A stretch of 57,176 bases of DNA from an uncultured Lachnospiraceae bacterium (GTDB lineage Bacteria; Bacillota; Clostridia; Lachnospirales; Lachnospiraceae), in contig CAJTQO010000021.1 in the NCBI GenBank assembly GCA_910578405.1, positions 1 to 57,176 of the forward strand, read 5' to 3'. Position numbers and translations under genes: made by a program. Of this stretch, positions 33,666 to 41,794 are shown piece after piece. Under the pieces are notes generated by a model. That model had not been told where the DNA came from. It saw nothing but the letters and a program-made list of their open reading frames with translations, and ran no database searches. Every line of letters begins with the position of its first letter. The stretch's first letter is position 1.

Positions 33666-34603
33666 AACCGGAACCTCCTGTCATAAATAGCTTCCACTCT
33701 GCAATTTCCATCTTTCCTGCCTAACAGTACGTACCGCCCAAATGCCTGACGCTGTATCAGGGCTGTCAGAAATTCCTTTTCCCTGATTTCCTGTAAGGAA
33801 GCCCCGTGGATGGTCGCAAGGATACGGCTCCCGCATTGCATCACCTGGCTGACGGCACGGATATCCTCCTCTCCTCCCAATTCATCCACTGCCACCGCTT
33901 CTGGAGACATGGAGCGCAGCAGCATCATCATGCCAAGGACTTTAGGACAGGCGTCCAACACATCTGTCCGTATGCCAACGTCATTTTGCGGACAACCCAT
34001 ATAACAGCCTGCGATTTCCGAACGTTCATCCACCACAGCCACGTTTATCCCTGCCGAAAACCGATTGCCATCGGAAATTTGCCGAATCATATCCCTTAGC
34101 AATGTTGTTTTTCCGCCGCCTGGCGGGGAAATCAAAAGCGTATCCATAAGCCGCCCCCCTTTGTACAGATATGGCATAACTTTGTCTGCGGCGCCTTTTA
34201 TTTCATGGGAAATACGGATGTTCATATAGCGGATATATTTCATATTCCGTACTGCGCCGCCCTCTTCCAGAATAACCTGCCCTGCCAGCCCGATTCTATG
34301 CCCGCCCGGAATGGTTAGAAAACCTTGTCTGATTTCATCGCTGAACGCATAAAGGGAGTAGCCGCATACATGATTTAAAATTGCCTCCATATCCTGCCCA
34401 TCCATCCGCATGGCGCATCCAATATCCGTTTCCACCCTCCCGCTCCCATCAAGATAGCGTTCTTTCCCGCTTATTTTTACAATAACCTCCCTGCCTGCCC
34501 GGAGGCGGATTTCCTGCAGTTCCCCTGCCCTGTCCGCAACATTCGCCCAACGCTGCCGCATATAATCCGGAAATATATGCAGGATTTCTTCCTTTCCCGC
34601 CAT
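33650..34603 (-). CDS. spoIIIAA: Stage III sporulation protein AA (ATPase)
   Basis: A 317-residue AAA+-type ATPase related to secretion ATPases, expected to power assembly or transport of the mother cell-forespore channel. Walker A is ISPPGGGKTTLLRD, the Walker B region is EAVAVDELGGEEDI, and GLAGQVILEEGG lies upstream. It opens the eight-gene operon. AAAGAGGTGG precedes the ATG, and a sigma-E-like promoter is visible upstream. Confidence 0.96.
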   Translation of the reverse strand: MAGKEEILHIFPDYMRQRWANVADRAGELQEIRLRAGREVIVKISGKERYLDGSGRVETDIGCAMRMDGQDMEAILNHVCGYSLYAFSDEIRQGFLTIPGGHRIGLAGQVILEEGGAVRNMKYIRYMNIRISHEIKGAADKVMPYLYKGGRLMDTLLISPPGGGKTTLLRDMIRQISDGNRFSAGINVAVVDERSEIAGCYMGCPQNDVGIRTDVLDACPKVLGMMMLLRSMSPEAVAVDELGGEEDIRAVSQVMQCGSRILATIHGASLQEIREKEFLTALIQRQAFGRYVLLGRKDGNCRVEAIYDRRFRLCYGS

Positions 34604-34634
34604 CTTGCCACCTCTTTCCTACTCCCTTATCCTA

Positions 34635-34662
34635 AATATATGTGGGTATGTCCAACTTATGC
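34635..34662 (-). promoter_or_regulatory. Candidate sigma-E promoter of the spoIIIA operon
   Basis: Minus strand GCATAA (34662-34657), a 14-base gap, then CATATATT (34642-34635), close to the sigma-E pattern of ATA then CATAnnnT. It sits 32 bases before the spoIIIAA start. The spoIIIA operon is sigma-E dependent in Bacillus subtilis. Assignment is by eye. Confidence 0.5.
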
Positions 34663-34688
34663 CTGTGAAAACGAAAGAAATTACTCAT

Positions 34689-34718
34689 TTGTTATAGACT
34701 TTTTGGAAATTGTATGAT
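34689..34718 (+). promoter_or_regulatory. Probable sigma-A promoter of the glycyl-radical gene
   Basis: TTGTTA (34689-34694), an 18-base spacer and TATGAT (34713-34718), then an AT-rich leader and AGGAGG before the start at 34779. Confidence 0.55.
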
Positions 34719-34778
34719 AATATAAATTTATAGAAAACAGTAATTATTATTATTATTAAATTATAGGAGGATTTTATT

Positions 34779-35039
34779 ATGGCAGCAAATACAGCTACAG
34801 CGCAGGTTGATAATCTGGTAAATTTATTGGACGGATATGCCACAAAAGGAGGACATCATTTGAATGTCAATGTCTTAAACCGGGACACCCTTCTGGATGC
34901 GCAGAAACATCCTGAAAATTACCCTCAGCTTACCATCCGTGTCAGTGGATATGCCGTAAACTTCATTAAGCTTACGCCAGAACAACAGGCCGATGTTATC
35001 AGCCGGACATTCCATGAAGCCATTGAAAGCATAACCTGA
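34779..35039 (+). CDS. Stand-alone glycyl-radical domain protein (PFL C-terminus-like, GrcA-type)
   Basis: An 86-residue protein that matches the C-terminal tip of pyruvate formate-lyase rather than a whole enzyme. GGHHLNVNVLNRDTLLDAQK (residues 24-43) leads to IRVSGYAV (53-60), the glycyl-radical motif with Gly57 as predicted radical site, and LTPEQQADVISRTFHE follows. In enterobacteria the small GrcA/YfiD protein replaces an oxygen-cleaved PFL C-terminus; the same repair role is inferred here. It has its own promoter and a strong AGGAGG. No PFL or activase gene is nearby. Confidence 0.85.
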   Translation: MAANTATAQVDNLVNLLDGYATKGGHHLNVNVLNRDTLLDAQKHPENYPQLTIRVSGYAVNFIKLTPEQQADVISRTFHEAIESIT

Positions 35040-35112
35040 CAGGAAACCTCTTCCTCATTGGCATGGAAACAGCCAAATTATCCGCCATTGGAATAAATGA
35101 AAGGCAGGAACA

Positions 35113-35151
35113 GTTAAGGCCGTATAAACATAATGTTTATACGGCCTTAAC
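35113..35151. repeat. 39-base near-perfect palindrome, possible bidirectional terminator
   Basis: Two 19-base arms, perfectly complementary (GTTAAGGCCGTATAAACAT and its reverse complement), flank a single A. It lies between the convergent glycyl-radical gene and the nhaC pseudogene. A terminator role is likely by position, but a uridine tract is missing on both strands. Confidence 0.6.
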
Positions 35152-35190
35152 ATGTAACGTTTTCACGGCGTTTTATTGTTGGCCGCAAAA

Positions 35191-36778
35191 CTATGACGAA
35201 GAATATTTACGTTTTAAAACAGCCAACGCAGCCAGCAAAAGCGCCGCTCCCACCGGAAGGGAAATCCACACGCTTTGCGTAAATCCCGCCACAATATAAG
35301 TCACAAAAGAAACCGTTGCCACTACAATGACATAAGGCAACTGTGTGGACACATGGCTGACATGGTCACACTGGGCGCCGGCAGACGCCATAATCGTTGT
35401 ATCCGATATGGGAGAACAATGATCGCCGCATACCGCTCCTGCCATACAGGCTGAAATGGAAATAATCATTAGCTGCGGGTTGGAATTCAGGAATACATTC
35501 ACCACAATGGGAATCAGAATACCGAATGTCCCCCACGAAGTCCCTGTGGAAAAACCAAGGAAACATGCCACAAGGAAAATAATCGCAGGCAGGAAATTCA
35601 TAAGGGAGCCAGCGCTTTTCTGTACCGCCTCAGCAACAAAAACCCCTGATCCTAAAGAGTCAGTCATTGCTTTCAGCGTCCATGCAAATGTAAGGATTAA
35701 AATTGCCGGAACCATTGCCTTAAAACCGTCCGGCAGGCATTTCATACAATCCGCAAAACTTAACACTCTGCGAAACAGATAAATCGTTATCGTCAAAATC
35801 ATTGCGCAAATACTGCCCAATGCCAGACCTACAGACGCATCCGAATTCGAAAATGCCTCAATAAAACCAGCTCCTTCAAAAAAATCCCCCAGTATAAACC
35901 ATACCTGCCACACAACATAGAATCAACAGAAGAATGGGAATTAACAGGTCAATCACCTTCCCTTTCTGGTTTACGGCCTCTTACTTCTGTCCGGGACGCA
36001 GCTCCCCTTTCCTGGCATTGTCTTCATGCAGTTTCATAGGGCCGAAATCCACTTTCATCAGTATTAGGGCAAGCATCATGAAAATAGTTAAAATAGCGTA
36101 AAAGTTATAAGGTATGGCGCGGATAAAAATAGAAAACCCGTCCTCCCCCTCCACAAACCCGGACACAGCCGCCGCCCAGGAGGAAATCGGGGCAATGATG
36201 CAAACCGGCGCCGCAGTTGCGTCAATCAAATAAGCCAGTTTCGCCCGGGAAACCTTGTGTTCATCCGTAACGGGCTTCATCACGCTTCCTACCGTCAGAC
36301 AGTTAAAATAATCATCAATAAAGATTAAAACGCCAAGAGCTACGGTAGCCAACTGCGCACCGGCGCGTGTCTTAATCTTCTCTTTGGCATAATGCCCAAA
36401 AGCAGCGGAACCTCCGGCACGATTCATCAAGCTTACCATGGCTCCTAATATCACAAGAAATACAAGAATCCCTACATTGTAGCTGTCGGACAGCACCGCC
36501 ACAAAACCATTATTGAAGATATGCGTCAGTGTGGTTTCAAAAGAAAAGCCGGAATAAAACAGCCCTCCCACCAAAATTCCGATAAATAGGGAACTGTATA
36601 CTTCCTTTGTAAGCAACGCCAGCATAATGGCCACAAGCGGAGGAACCAGCCCCCAGAATGTGGCATACAAAGCAGGCGTATACTCCGCTCCCGTTTCCGC
36701 TGCAAATGCCGCAACCGGAAAAACCGCCAGGCATAAAGCCATGGTAAGACTTCCCCATATTATTCTTTTTCTCTTCAT
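35191..36778 (-). pseudogene. nhaC: NhaC-family Na+/H+ antiporter, broken by a stop codon and a frameshift
   Basis: Two open stretches form one NhaC-type antiporter. The N-terminal part (36778-35981) has FIDDYFNCLTVGSVMKPVTD and ends at an in-frame TAA after RPGQK. In the same frame beyond that stop, codons continue as a plausible membrane segment (VIDLLIPILLLILCCVAGMV) to YTGGFF. There a run of seven T on the minus strand (35878-35884) shifts the frame by one. The second part (to 35191) resumes with EGAGFIEAF and has GDHCSPISDTTIMAS. Restored length would be about 528 residues, normal for the family. Loss of function is inferred; a sequencing error would have to occur twice. Confidence 0.85.
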
Positions 36779-36826
36779 TTGTCTTAATCCTTCTTCCTTT
36801 TTCTATTGTTTAAAGTGACAACATGC

Positions 36827-36870
36827 AAAAAAGCTTATTGCTGTATTGGCGTTCCATACAGAAATAAGCT
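36827..36870 (-). terminator. Rho-independent terminator after pnp
   Basis: Minus strand AGCTTATT (36870-36863) pairs with AATAAGCT, with an inner CTGTAT/ATACAG stem, followed by TTTTTT. Confidence 0.85.
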
Positions 36871-36908
36871 CCTTTGCTTCTCTTACTATTTCAGATTCCA
36901 GACACTTT

Positions 36909-39008
36909 CTATTTCTGTGCTACATCTTTCATGGAAAAGCTTGTCCTGCCCATCTTATCTTTGCCAAGACATACCACCGTCACTTTATCTCCCAAGGTCA
37001 ACACATCTTCCACACGGTTAATCCGTTCCCTGGATATCTTGGAAATGTGAACCATGCCTTCCTTGCCCGGCGCAAATTCGATAAATGCGCCAAATTCCTT
37101 AATGCTTACCACCGTCCCTTGGAAAACCTGTCCTTCTTCAAAGTCTGTTGTGATAATCTTTACCATTTCCACCGCTTTGTCCATCATGGAAGGCTCTGTG
37201 CCGCAGATGGAAACCTTTCCGTCATCCGAAATATCAATCTTTACGCCGGTACGGGCTATAATCTCATTGATAGTCTTGCCCCTCTGTCCAACAACATCCC
37301 CTATTTTTTCCGGATCAATCTGCAGGGAAACAATTTTCGGCGCATATACTCCCACTTCTTTTCTTGGCTCCGCAATGGCCGGGGTCATCACCTCATTCAA
37401 AATGAACTCTCTCGCTTCCTTCGTACGCCTAATGGCTTCTTCCACTATGGGGCGTGTCAACCCATGGATTTTAATGTCCATCTGGATAGCCGTAATGCCG
37501 TCATGAGTGCCCGCCACTTTGAAATCCATATCGCCAAAGAAATCTTCCAAACCTTGGATATCCGTCAGCACAATATAATCCTCATCCGTCTCCCCTGTCA
37601 CCAGCCCGCAGGAAATGCCTGCCACCTGCTTTTTAATCGGCACGCCTGCCGCCATCAGCGACATAGTGGAGGCGCAAATGGATGCCTGGGAAGTAGAACC
37701 GTTGGACTCAAAAGTTTCGGAAACGGTACGGATGGCATAAGGAAAGTCTTCCTCCGAAGGCAGTACCGGAATCAATGCCCTTTCTGCCAGCGCACCATGC
37801 CCAATTTCCCGACGGCCCGGCCCACGGCTTGGTTTCGTTTCCCCTACGGAATAAGAAGGGAAATTATAATGATGCATATACCTTTTGTTCACTTCGTTTT
37901 CATCCAGACCGTCAATCCGCTGCATTTCAGACAAAGGCGCCAAAGTGGTTACTGTGCAAATCTGTGTCTGTCCCCGTGTAAACATAGCGCTGCCATGCAC
38001 TCTGGGAATCAAATCCACTTCCGCTGCCAACGGACGAATCTGCGTAATATCACGGCCATCCGGACGCTTATGGTCTTTCAAAATCATTTTTCGCACCGTT
38101 TTTTTCTGATACTGGTATACCGCTTCTCCCAACATTCCCAGCCATTCTTCTTTTTCGGAAAATGCCTGTTCCAGCCTGTCGGTAATCTTACGCATATTTT
38201 CTTCCCGCACCTGTTTTACATCTGTGAAGACAGCCTCTTCCATTTCTTCGGGAGGGACAATTTCTTTTATGGCGTCGAACATCTCTGCCGGTATGGCACA
38301 GCTTGTATATTCGTGTTTCGCTTTTCCAACTTCCGACACAATCTGGTTGATAAATGCAATCACTGTCTGATTTATCCCATGCGCCATATAAATGGCCTCC
38401 AGCATTGTGTCTTCCGCAATTTCGTTGGCTCCCGCTTCAATCATTATGACCTTTTCGCTGGTAGACGCCACCGTTAAATTCAAATCCCCGATTTTCCACT
38501 GCTCCTGGGAAGGGTTAACCACAAACTCCCCGTCTATCATTCCGACCTGCGTCATAGCGCAGGGGCCGTCAAAGGGAATATCCGATATAGATGCGGCTAT
38601 GGCGGAGCCAATCATTGCCACCAGCTCCGGGCGGCAAGCCGGATCCACACTCATCACCATATTATTTAAAGTTACGTCATTCCGATAATCTTTCGGAAAC
38701 AATGGCCGCATAGGACGATCAATTACACGACTGGTCAGAATGGCATTCTCGGATGCCTTCCCTTCTCTTTTGTTAAAACCGCCGGGGATTTTCCCTACCG
38801 AATATAATTTCTCTTCATATTCCACGCTCAACGGGAAAAAGTCTATCCCATCCCTTGGTTTATCCGAAGCAGTGGCCGTACTAAGCACTGTGGTTTCCCC
38901 GTACTGCATAAACGCACAGCCATTAGCCTGCTTCCCTACCCTTCCAATATCAACACGCAGCGTCCTTCCGGCCAGCTCCATGGTAAAAGACCTGTAATTA
39001 TTTTCCAT
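36909..39008 (-). CDS. pnp: Polyribonucleotide nucleotidyltransferase (PNPase)
   Basis: A 699-residue phosphorolytic 3'-5' exoribonuclease of the RNA degradosome. Two RNase PH-like domains are separated by a helical domain. The second has FTRGQTQICTVTTLAP and the conserved YSVGETKPSRGPGRREIGHG. A KH domain (DVVGQRGKTINEIIARTGV, about 560-580) and an S1 domain (GTVVSIKEFGAFIEFAPG, about 625-690) complete it. It lies downstream of rpsO, the usual order, with a stable stem-loop in its leader. GAAGGAGAAGAAAGG precedes the start. Confidence 0.98.
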   Translation of the reverse strand: MENNYRSFTMELAGRTLRVDIGRVGKQANGCAFMQYGETTVLSTATASDKPRDGIDFFPLSVEYEEKLYSVGKIPGGFNKREGKASENAILTSRVIDRPMRPLFPKDYRNDVTLNNMVMSVDPACRPELVAMIGSAIAASISDIPFDGPCAMTQVGMIDGEFVVNPSQEQWKIGDLNLTVASTSEKVIMIEAGANEIAEDTMLEAIYMAHGINQTVIAFINQIVSEVGKAKHEYTSCAIPAEMFDAIKEIVPPEEMEEAVFTDVKQVREENMRKITDRLEQAFSEKEEWLGMLGEAVYQYQKKTVRKMILKDHKRPDGRDITQIRPLAAEVDLIPRVHGSAMFTRGQTQICTVTTLAPLSEMQRIDGLDENEVNKRYMHHYNFPSYSVGETKPSRGPGRREIGHGALAERALIPVLPSEEDFPYAIRTVSETFESNGSTSQASICASTMSLMAAGVPIKKQVAGISCGLVTGETDEDYIVLTDIQGLEDFFGDMDFKVAGTHDGITAIQMDIKIHGLTRPIVEEAIRRTKEAREFILNEVMTPAIAEPRKEVGVYAPKIVSLQIDPEKIGDVVGQRGKTINEIIARTGVKIDISDDGKVSICGTEPSMMDKAVEMVKIITTDFEEGQVFQGTVVSIKEFGAFIEFAPGKEGMVHISKISRERINRVEDVLTLGDKVTVVCLGKDKMGRTSFSMKDVAQK

Positions 39009-39095
39009 CCTTTCTTCTCCTTCCTGTTTTCTGCAAATATTCCGAACCGCTTCCAGTTTTCCCTAAGCACGTTTCATTCTCTAAAGCAGGAGATG

Positions 39096-39149
39096 CCGAA
39101 ACTACTGATAAAAACACGCCGCCTGCCATGCCCTTATCAGTGGTCTCGG
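39096..39149 (-). promoter_or_regulatory. Long stem-loop in the pnp leader
   Basis: Two 16-base arms (39149-39134 and 39111-39096) pair with one mismatch and one G-U, around a 22-base loop, 88 bases before the pnp start. In Escherichia coli, pnp is autoregulated through an RNase III-cleaved leader stem. The 306-base stretch 39009-39314 otherwise holds only the rpsO terminator. Confidence 0.5.
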
Positions 39150-39262
39150 AAGCTCCCGGCTGCTTTGCGCCCCGGTACGGCCCGAAAGCAATTTTCAAAT
39201 TTCAAATATGCCTTTACACACATTTGCCAAATAACCGAATCCATCACATAGAATCCATGAGG

Positions 39263-39301
39263 AAAAGGCGGACACCCCAACTTTTCAGTCTGTATCCGCC
39301 T
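39263..39301 (-). terminator. Terminator between rpsO and pnp
   Basis: Minus strand AGGCGGA (39301-39295) pairs with TCCGCCT, followed by TTTCC. It lies 14 bases after rpsO. Partial readthrough into pnp is possible. Confidence 0.65.
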
Positions 39302-39314
39302 AAACATATGCCTA

Positions 39315-39581
39315 TTACTTTCTGATTCCAAGTTTTTCAATTAAAGTACGGTATCTTTCGATATCTTTCTTCTTTAGATAGTCGAGCATCCCACGACGCT
39401 GACCTACCATCTTCAGAAGCCCTCTTCTGGAATGATGGTCTTTCTGGTTTACTTTCAAATGCTCGGTGAGTTCCTGAATCCGCGCGGTAAGTATGGCAAT
39501 CTGCACCTCCGGTGAACCGGTATCGCCTTCCGACCTTGCATATTCCTGGATAATCGCTGTTTTCTTTTCTTTCGAAATCAT
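39315..39581 (-). CDS. rpsO: 30S ribosomal protein S15
   Basis: An 88-residue S15 that binds 16S rRNA early in 30S assembly. Family sequence is clear: EGDTGSPEVQIAILTARI, HSRRGLLKMVGQRRGMLDYL and the basic C-terminus ERYRTLIEKLGIRK. Length is standard. The start follows AGGAGGG. It has a promoter at 39674-39702 and a structured leader that may bind S15. Confidence 0.98.
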   Translation of the reverse strand: MISKEKKTAIIQEYARSEGDTGSPEVQIAILTARIQELTEHLKVNQKDHHSRRGLLKMVGQRRGMLDYLKKKDIERYRTLIEKLGIRK

Positions 39582-39607
39582 TGTTTTCCCTCCTGCTTTC
39601 CTTTATG

Positions 39608-39653
39608 CCAAATACTAAGACGGGGCCGGAGTAGTCCCTTACCTGAGTATTGG
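39608..39653 (-). promoter_or_regulatory. Candidate S15 autoregulatory leader RNA
   Basis: Minus strand CCAATACT (39653-39646) pairs with AGTATTTGG (39616-39608, one bulged base). The enclosed part holds a GGG/CCC stem, close to the rpsO start. Several unrelated S15-binding leaders are known in bacteria; a match to a named class cannot be shown here. Confidence 0.4.
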
Positions 39654-39673
39654 CTGAATTTTAACACTTTGCT

Positions 39674-39702
39674 ATCATATCACAGATTCTTATCCTTGTA
39701 AA
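39674..39702 (-). promoter_or_regulatory. Sigma-A promoter of rpsO
   Basis: Minus strand TTTACA (39702-39697), a 17-base spacer and TATGAT (39679-39674), about 93 bases before the start codon. Confidence 0.7.
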
Positions 39703-39730
39703 TACCAAGATTTTCAATTTCCGAAAACCG

Positions 39731-39759
39731 TTGACTTTTTATTCCTCCTGTAATACCAT
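39731..39759 (+). promoter_or_regulatory. Probable promoter of the MerR-family gene
   Basis: TTGACT (39731-39736), a 17-base spacer and TACCAT (39754-39759). The 17-base spacing is normal, not the 19 bases typical of MerR-activated promoters. Confidence 0.5.
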
Positions 39760-39803
39760 TATGCATTATCTAAACATTAAGCAACGCCACAAAGGAGGAA
39801 GCA

Positions 39804-40244
39804 ATGTATACCATAGGACAAGTATCGGAAATGTTCCATTTGCCTATTTCCACGCTTAGATATTATGACAAGGAAGGCTTGTTTCCGGAGCTGAAACGCA
39901 CTTCCGGGATACGAAGATTCAGTGAAAATGAAATTGAACGGCTGCATATTATTGAATGTTTAAAAAAATCCGGCCTGGAAATAAAAGAAATCAAACAGTT
40001 TATGATATGGTGCGCACAAGGCAGTTCTACCTATTTCCTGCGCCATGAATTTTTCCTCAAACAGGAAAAAAACATGGAAGCGGAACTTACGCAAATGCAA
40101 AAAACCATGGCAATGATTCGTTATAAATGCTGGTACTATGAACAGGCAATCCTGCATGGCAATGAAGACTATGTAAGAGAACTGCTGCCAGACCAACTGC
40201 CCAAAGAAATACAGAAACTTTATGACTTTGCACATGGAAAGTAA
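39804..40244 (+). CDS. MerR-family transcriptional regulator
   Basis: A 146-residue regulator. The N-terminal winged helix has MYTIGQVSEMFHLPISTLRY, then GIRRFSENEIERLHIIECLK. A long dimerization helix (about 80-115) and a C-terminal tail with Cys43-type sensors absent follow; two Cys occur at WCAQG and YKCWYY but not in a metal-site pattern. It resembles AdhR-like stress regulators more than metal sensors. AAAGGAGG precedes the start. Its target is unknown; neighbours on both sides face away or lie downstream on the same strand. Confidence 0.9.
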   Translation: MYTIGQVSEMFHLPISTLRYYDKEGLFPELKRTSGIRRFSENEIERLHIIECLKKSGLEIKEIKQFMIWCAQGSSTYFLRHEFFLKQEKNMEAELTQMQKTMAMIRYKCWYYEQAILHGNEDYVRELLPDQLPKEIQKLYDFAHGK

Positions 40245-40349
40245 GCGGACAGTTTATAAAACTTTTGATAAAACCATTTACATCCATGTTTTATTGTGTT
40301 ATCCTCTTCTTGTAAAAAATTTACTTATACGGTAACAGGAGGCTGGCGA

Positions 40350-40559
40350 ATGGCACGAGGAAAGAAAACATTAACTTTGGATGAGCAACTTGAAAAGATT
40401 ACTTCTGAAATTGAAGGTATGGAAATAAGCCTGAAAGAATTGAAGAAGGAGAAGAAAGAACTGGAAGAGCAGATACGAATCAACCGTCTTTCCGAATTGG
40501 ATGAGATTATTTCCGCAAGCGGGAAAAGCTTTGAAGAAGTAAAAGAACTTTTACAGTAA
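40350..40559 (+). CDS. Small coiled-coil protein (DUF4315-like)
   Basis: A 69-residue, highly charged protein. ATG 40350 follows AGGAGG; the longer in-frame start at 40296 lacks a site. Residues about 10-45 form a strong coiled coil (LKELKKEKKELEEQIRI), and the C-terminus ELDEIISASGKSFEEVKELL is a second helix. The architecture resembles DUF4315 proteins of conjugative elements, but the match is weak. A possible TTTACA/TATCCT promoter lies just upstream. Function unknown. Confidence 0.65.
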   Translation: MARGKKTLTLDEQLEKITSEIEGMEISLKELKKEKKELEEQIRINRLSELDEIISASGKSFEEVKELLQ

Positions 40560-40588
40560 ACGAATTCCTGCACATCTATCATTTCATA

Positions 40589-40639
40589 GCCAACTGGAAC
40601 ATAGCGCAGATATTGCCTATCTCCCAGTTGGTTATTTTT
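40589..40639 (+). terminator. Rho-independent terminator after the coiled-coil gene
   Basis: CCAACTGG (40590-40597) pairs with CCAGTTGG (40624-40631), followed by TTATTTTTC on the plus strand. Confidence 0.65.
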
Positions 40640-40644
40640 CTAAG

Positions 40645-40683
40645 GCAAAAGAATCCCAATATCAGTCATTGGGCAGGATTCTT
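40645..40683 (-). terminator. Hairpin overlapping the 3' end of the NlpC/P60 gene
   Basis: Minus strand AGAATCC, with inner CCAAT/ATTGG, pairs with GGATTCT and is followed by TTTG. The first arm includes the final codons and the stop codon, so the terminator is partly coding. Confidence 0.5.
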
Positions 40684-41765
40684 ACGACTTTCGCCGGAGT
40701 CCGGTAATTATAGCTGGAAATTTTAATCCCTGTTTTCGGGCTGCTGGCATGGACTACCTGTCCGCTTCCGATATAAATCGCCACATGATTAATGCGTCCA
40801 CCCTTTGCATAAAAAATCAAATCGCCAGGTTTTGCTTCCGCCATACTAATCTTTGTCCCTGCATTGGCCTGGGAACGGGAAGTCCTTGGCAGTGAAATGC
40901 CGAAATTCCGGTATACGCTCATAACAAAACCGGAACAGTCCGCTCCTCTTGTCAGGCTGGTGCCGCCCCACACATAGGGGTTCCCAATATACTGTTTTGC
41001 AAATTGGCACAAATCCACCCGGATATTGGATACGCCCTGCCCATACATCAGTTCCGTCAGGGTAATGGCGTTAGGCAGTTTCTCTTCCAGCTTCACATAT
41101 TCCGCCGAGACATAATTTTCTTCATCATCAATCATGATTTTGACCCAGCCATCCAGAACCTCCACCACATCCAATTCTTCCCCTTTCGGAACCATGGTTA
41201 TGACTTCACATTCCGTATTGGGCTGCTCCCTGACTTTTAACGTGGCAGTGTCCACTACCGCCACCGTGGACACTTCTTCCATGGCACGCTTTTTTGCACT
41301 CCAGCCGCTAAGCAAATATTCGCTTTTTACATATCCTTCTACCTTGCCGGAACGGATATATGTCCACTCTCCTTCTTCGGAAATCAATTCACAGGCGGCA
41401 TTTCTTGGAAGTTTGCCTACCATCTTGCCGTCTTCGCCAGGCTCCTTCCGTATATTCAGGTTATCGTCTACATTAGAAATGCCAAGATTGGTATATCCCC
41501 ATAAAGCCCCTTCCGCTTCTATCGCTGCGGCTTTATACTCTTCCGCCGTTTTCTCCGATTCCAGGAGAGCCGCCCCGCCAATAGATGCGGAGACTGCTTC
41601 TTTTATGGATTCTGCCGGCGTCCTTTCCCCGGGCTGCACCTGCCGTGAAACCGAACTGACCAGTTCAGTCACACTCCCTACGTTTACTGGATTTGCCGCG
41701 TATACCGGACAAACATACAATGACATCCCTACTGCAAATATAATCCCTGCCGTTCCTGCCTTCAT
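40662..41765 (-). CDS. Secreted SH3-domain NlpC/P60 peptidoglycan hydrolase
   Basis: A 367-residue secreted enzyme likely to cleave D-gamma-Glu-diamino-acid bonds in peptidoglycan stems. A signal peptide ends near PVYAA (residue about 24). Two bacterial SH3 domains follow (NLNIRKEPGEDGKMVGKLPR and ATLKVREQPNTECEVITMVP). The C-terminal NlpC/P60 domain has the catalytic Cys277 in GADCSGFV, and His in INHVAIYIG and VVHASS. It has a consensus promoter at 41853-41881 and a leader hairpin. Length and architecture are common in clostridia, including sporulation-linked hydrolases. Confidence 0.93.
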   Translation of the reverse strand: MKAGTAGIIFAVGMSLYVCPVYAANPVNVGSVTELVSSVSRQVQPGERTPAESIKEAVSASIGGAALLESEKTAEEYKAAAIEAEGALWGYTNLGISNVDDNLNIRKEPGEDGKMVGKLPRNAACELISEEGEWTYIRSGKVEGYVKSEYLLSGWSAKKRAMEEVSTVAVVDTATLKVREQPNTECEVITMVPKGEELDVVEVLDGWVKIMIDDEENYVSAEYVKLEEKLPNAITLTELMYGQGVSNIRVDLCQFAKQYIGNPYVWGGTSLTRGADCSGFVMSVYRNFGISLPRTSRSQANAGTKISMAEAKPGDLIFYAKGGRINHVAIYIGSGQVVHASSPKTGIKISSYNYRTPAKVVRILPND

Positions 41766-41794
41766 AATATATCCAAACCTTTCTATCGCATAAC

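Noticed and set aside
35063..35299. A 78-codon plus-strand frame after the glycyl-radical gene
   Set aside because: It spans the 39-base palindrome and runs antisense into the nhaC pseudogene; no ribosome binding site.
35191..36778. Reading the nhaC region as two separate subunits
   Set aside because: Conserved membrane codons continue past the stop in the first frame and join the second after a one-base correction, which fits one decayed gene better than two real ones.
36846..38477. A 543-codon open frame on the plus strand
   Set aside because: It is antisense to pnp and has a His/Arg/Phe/Asn-rich composition typical of shadow frames.
39731..39759. MerR-type autoregulated promoter with a 19-base spacer
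   Set aside because: The spacer is 17 bases and no strong dyad lies between the boxes.
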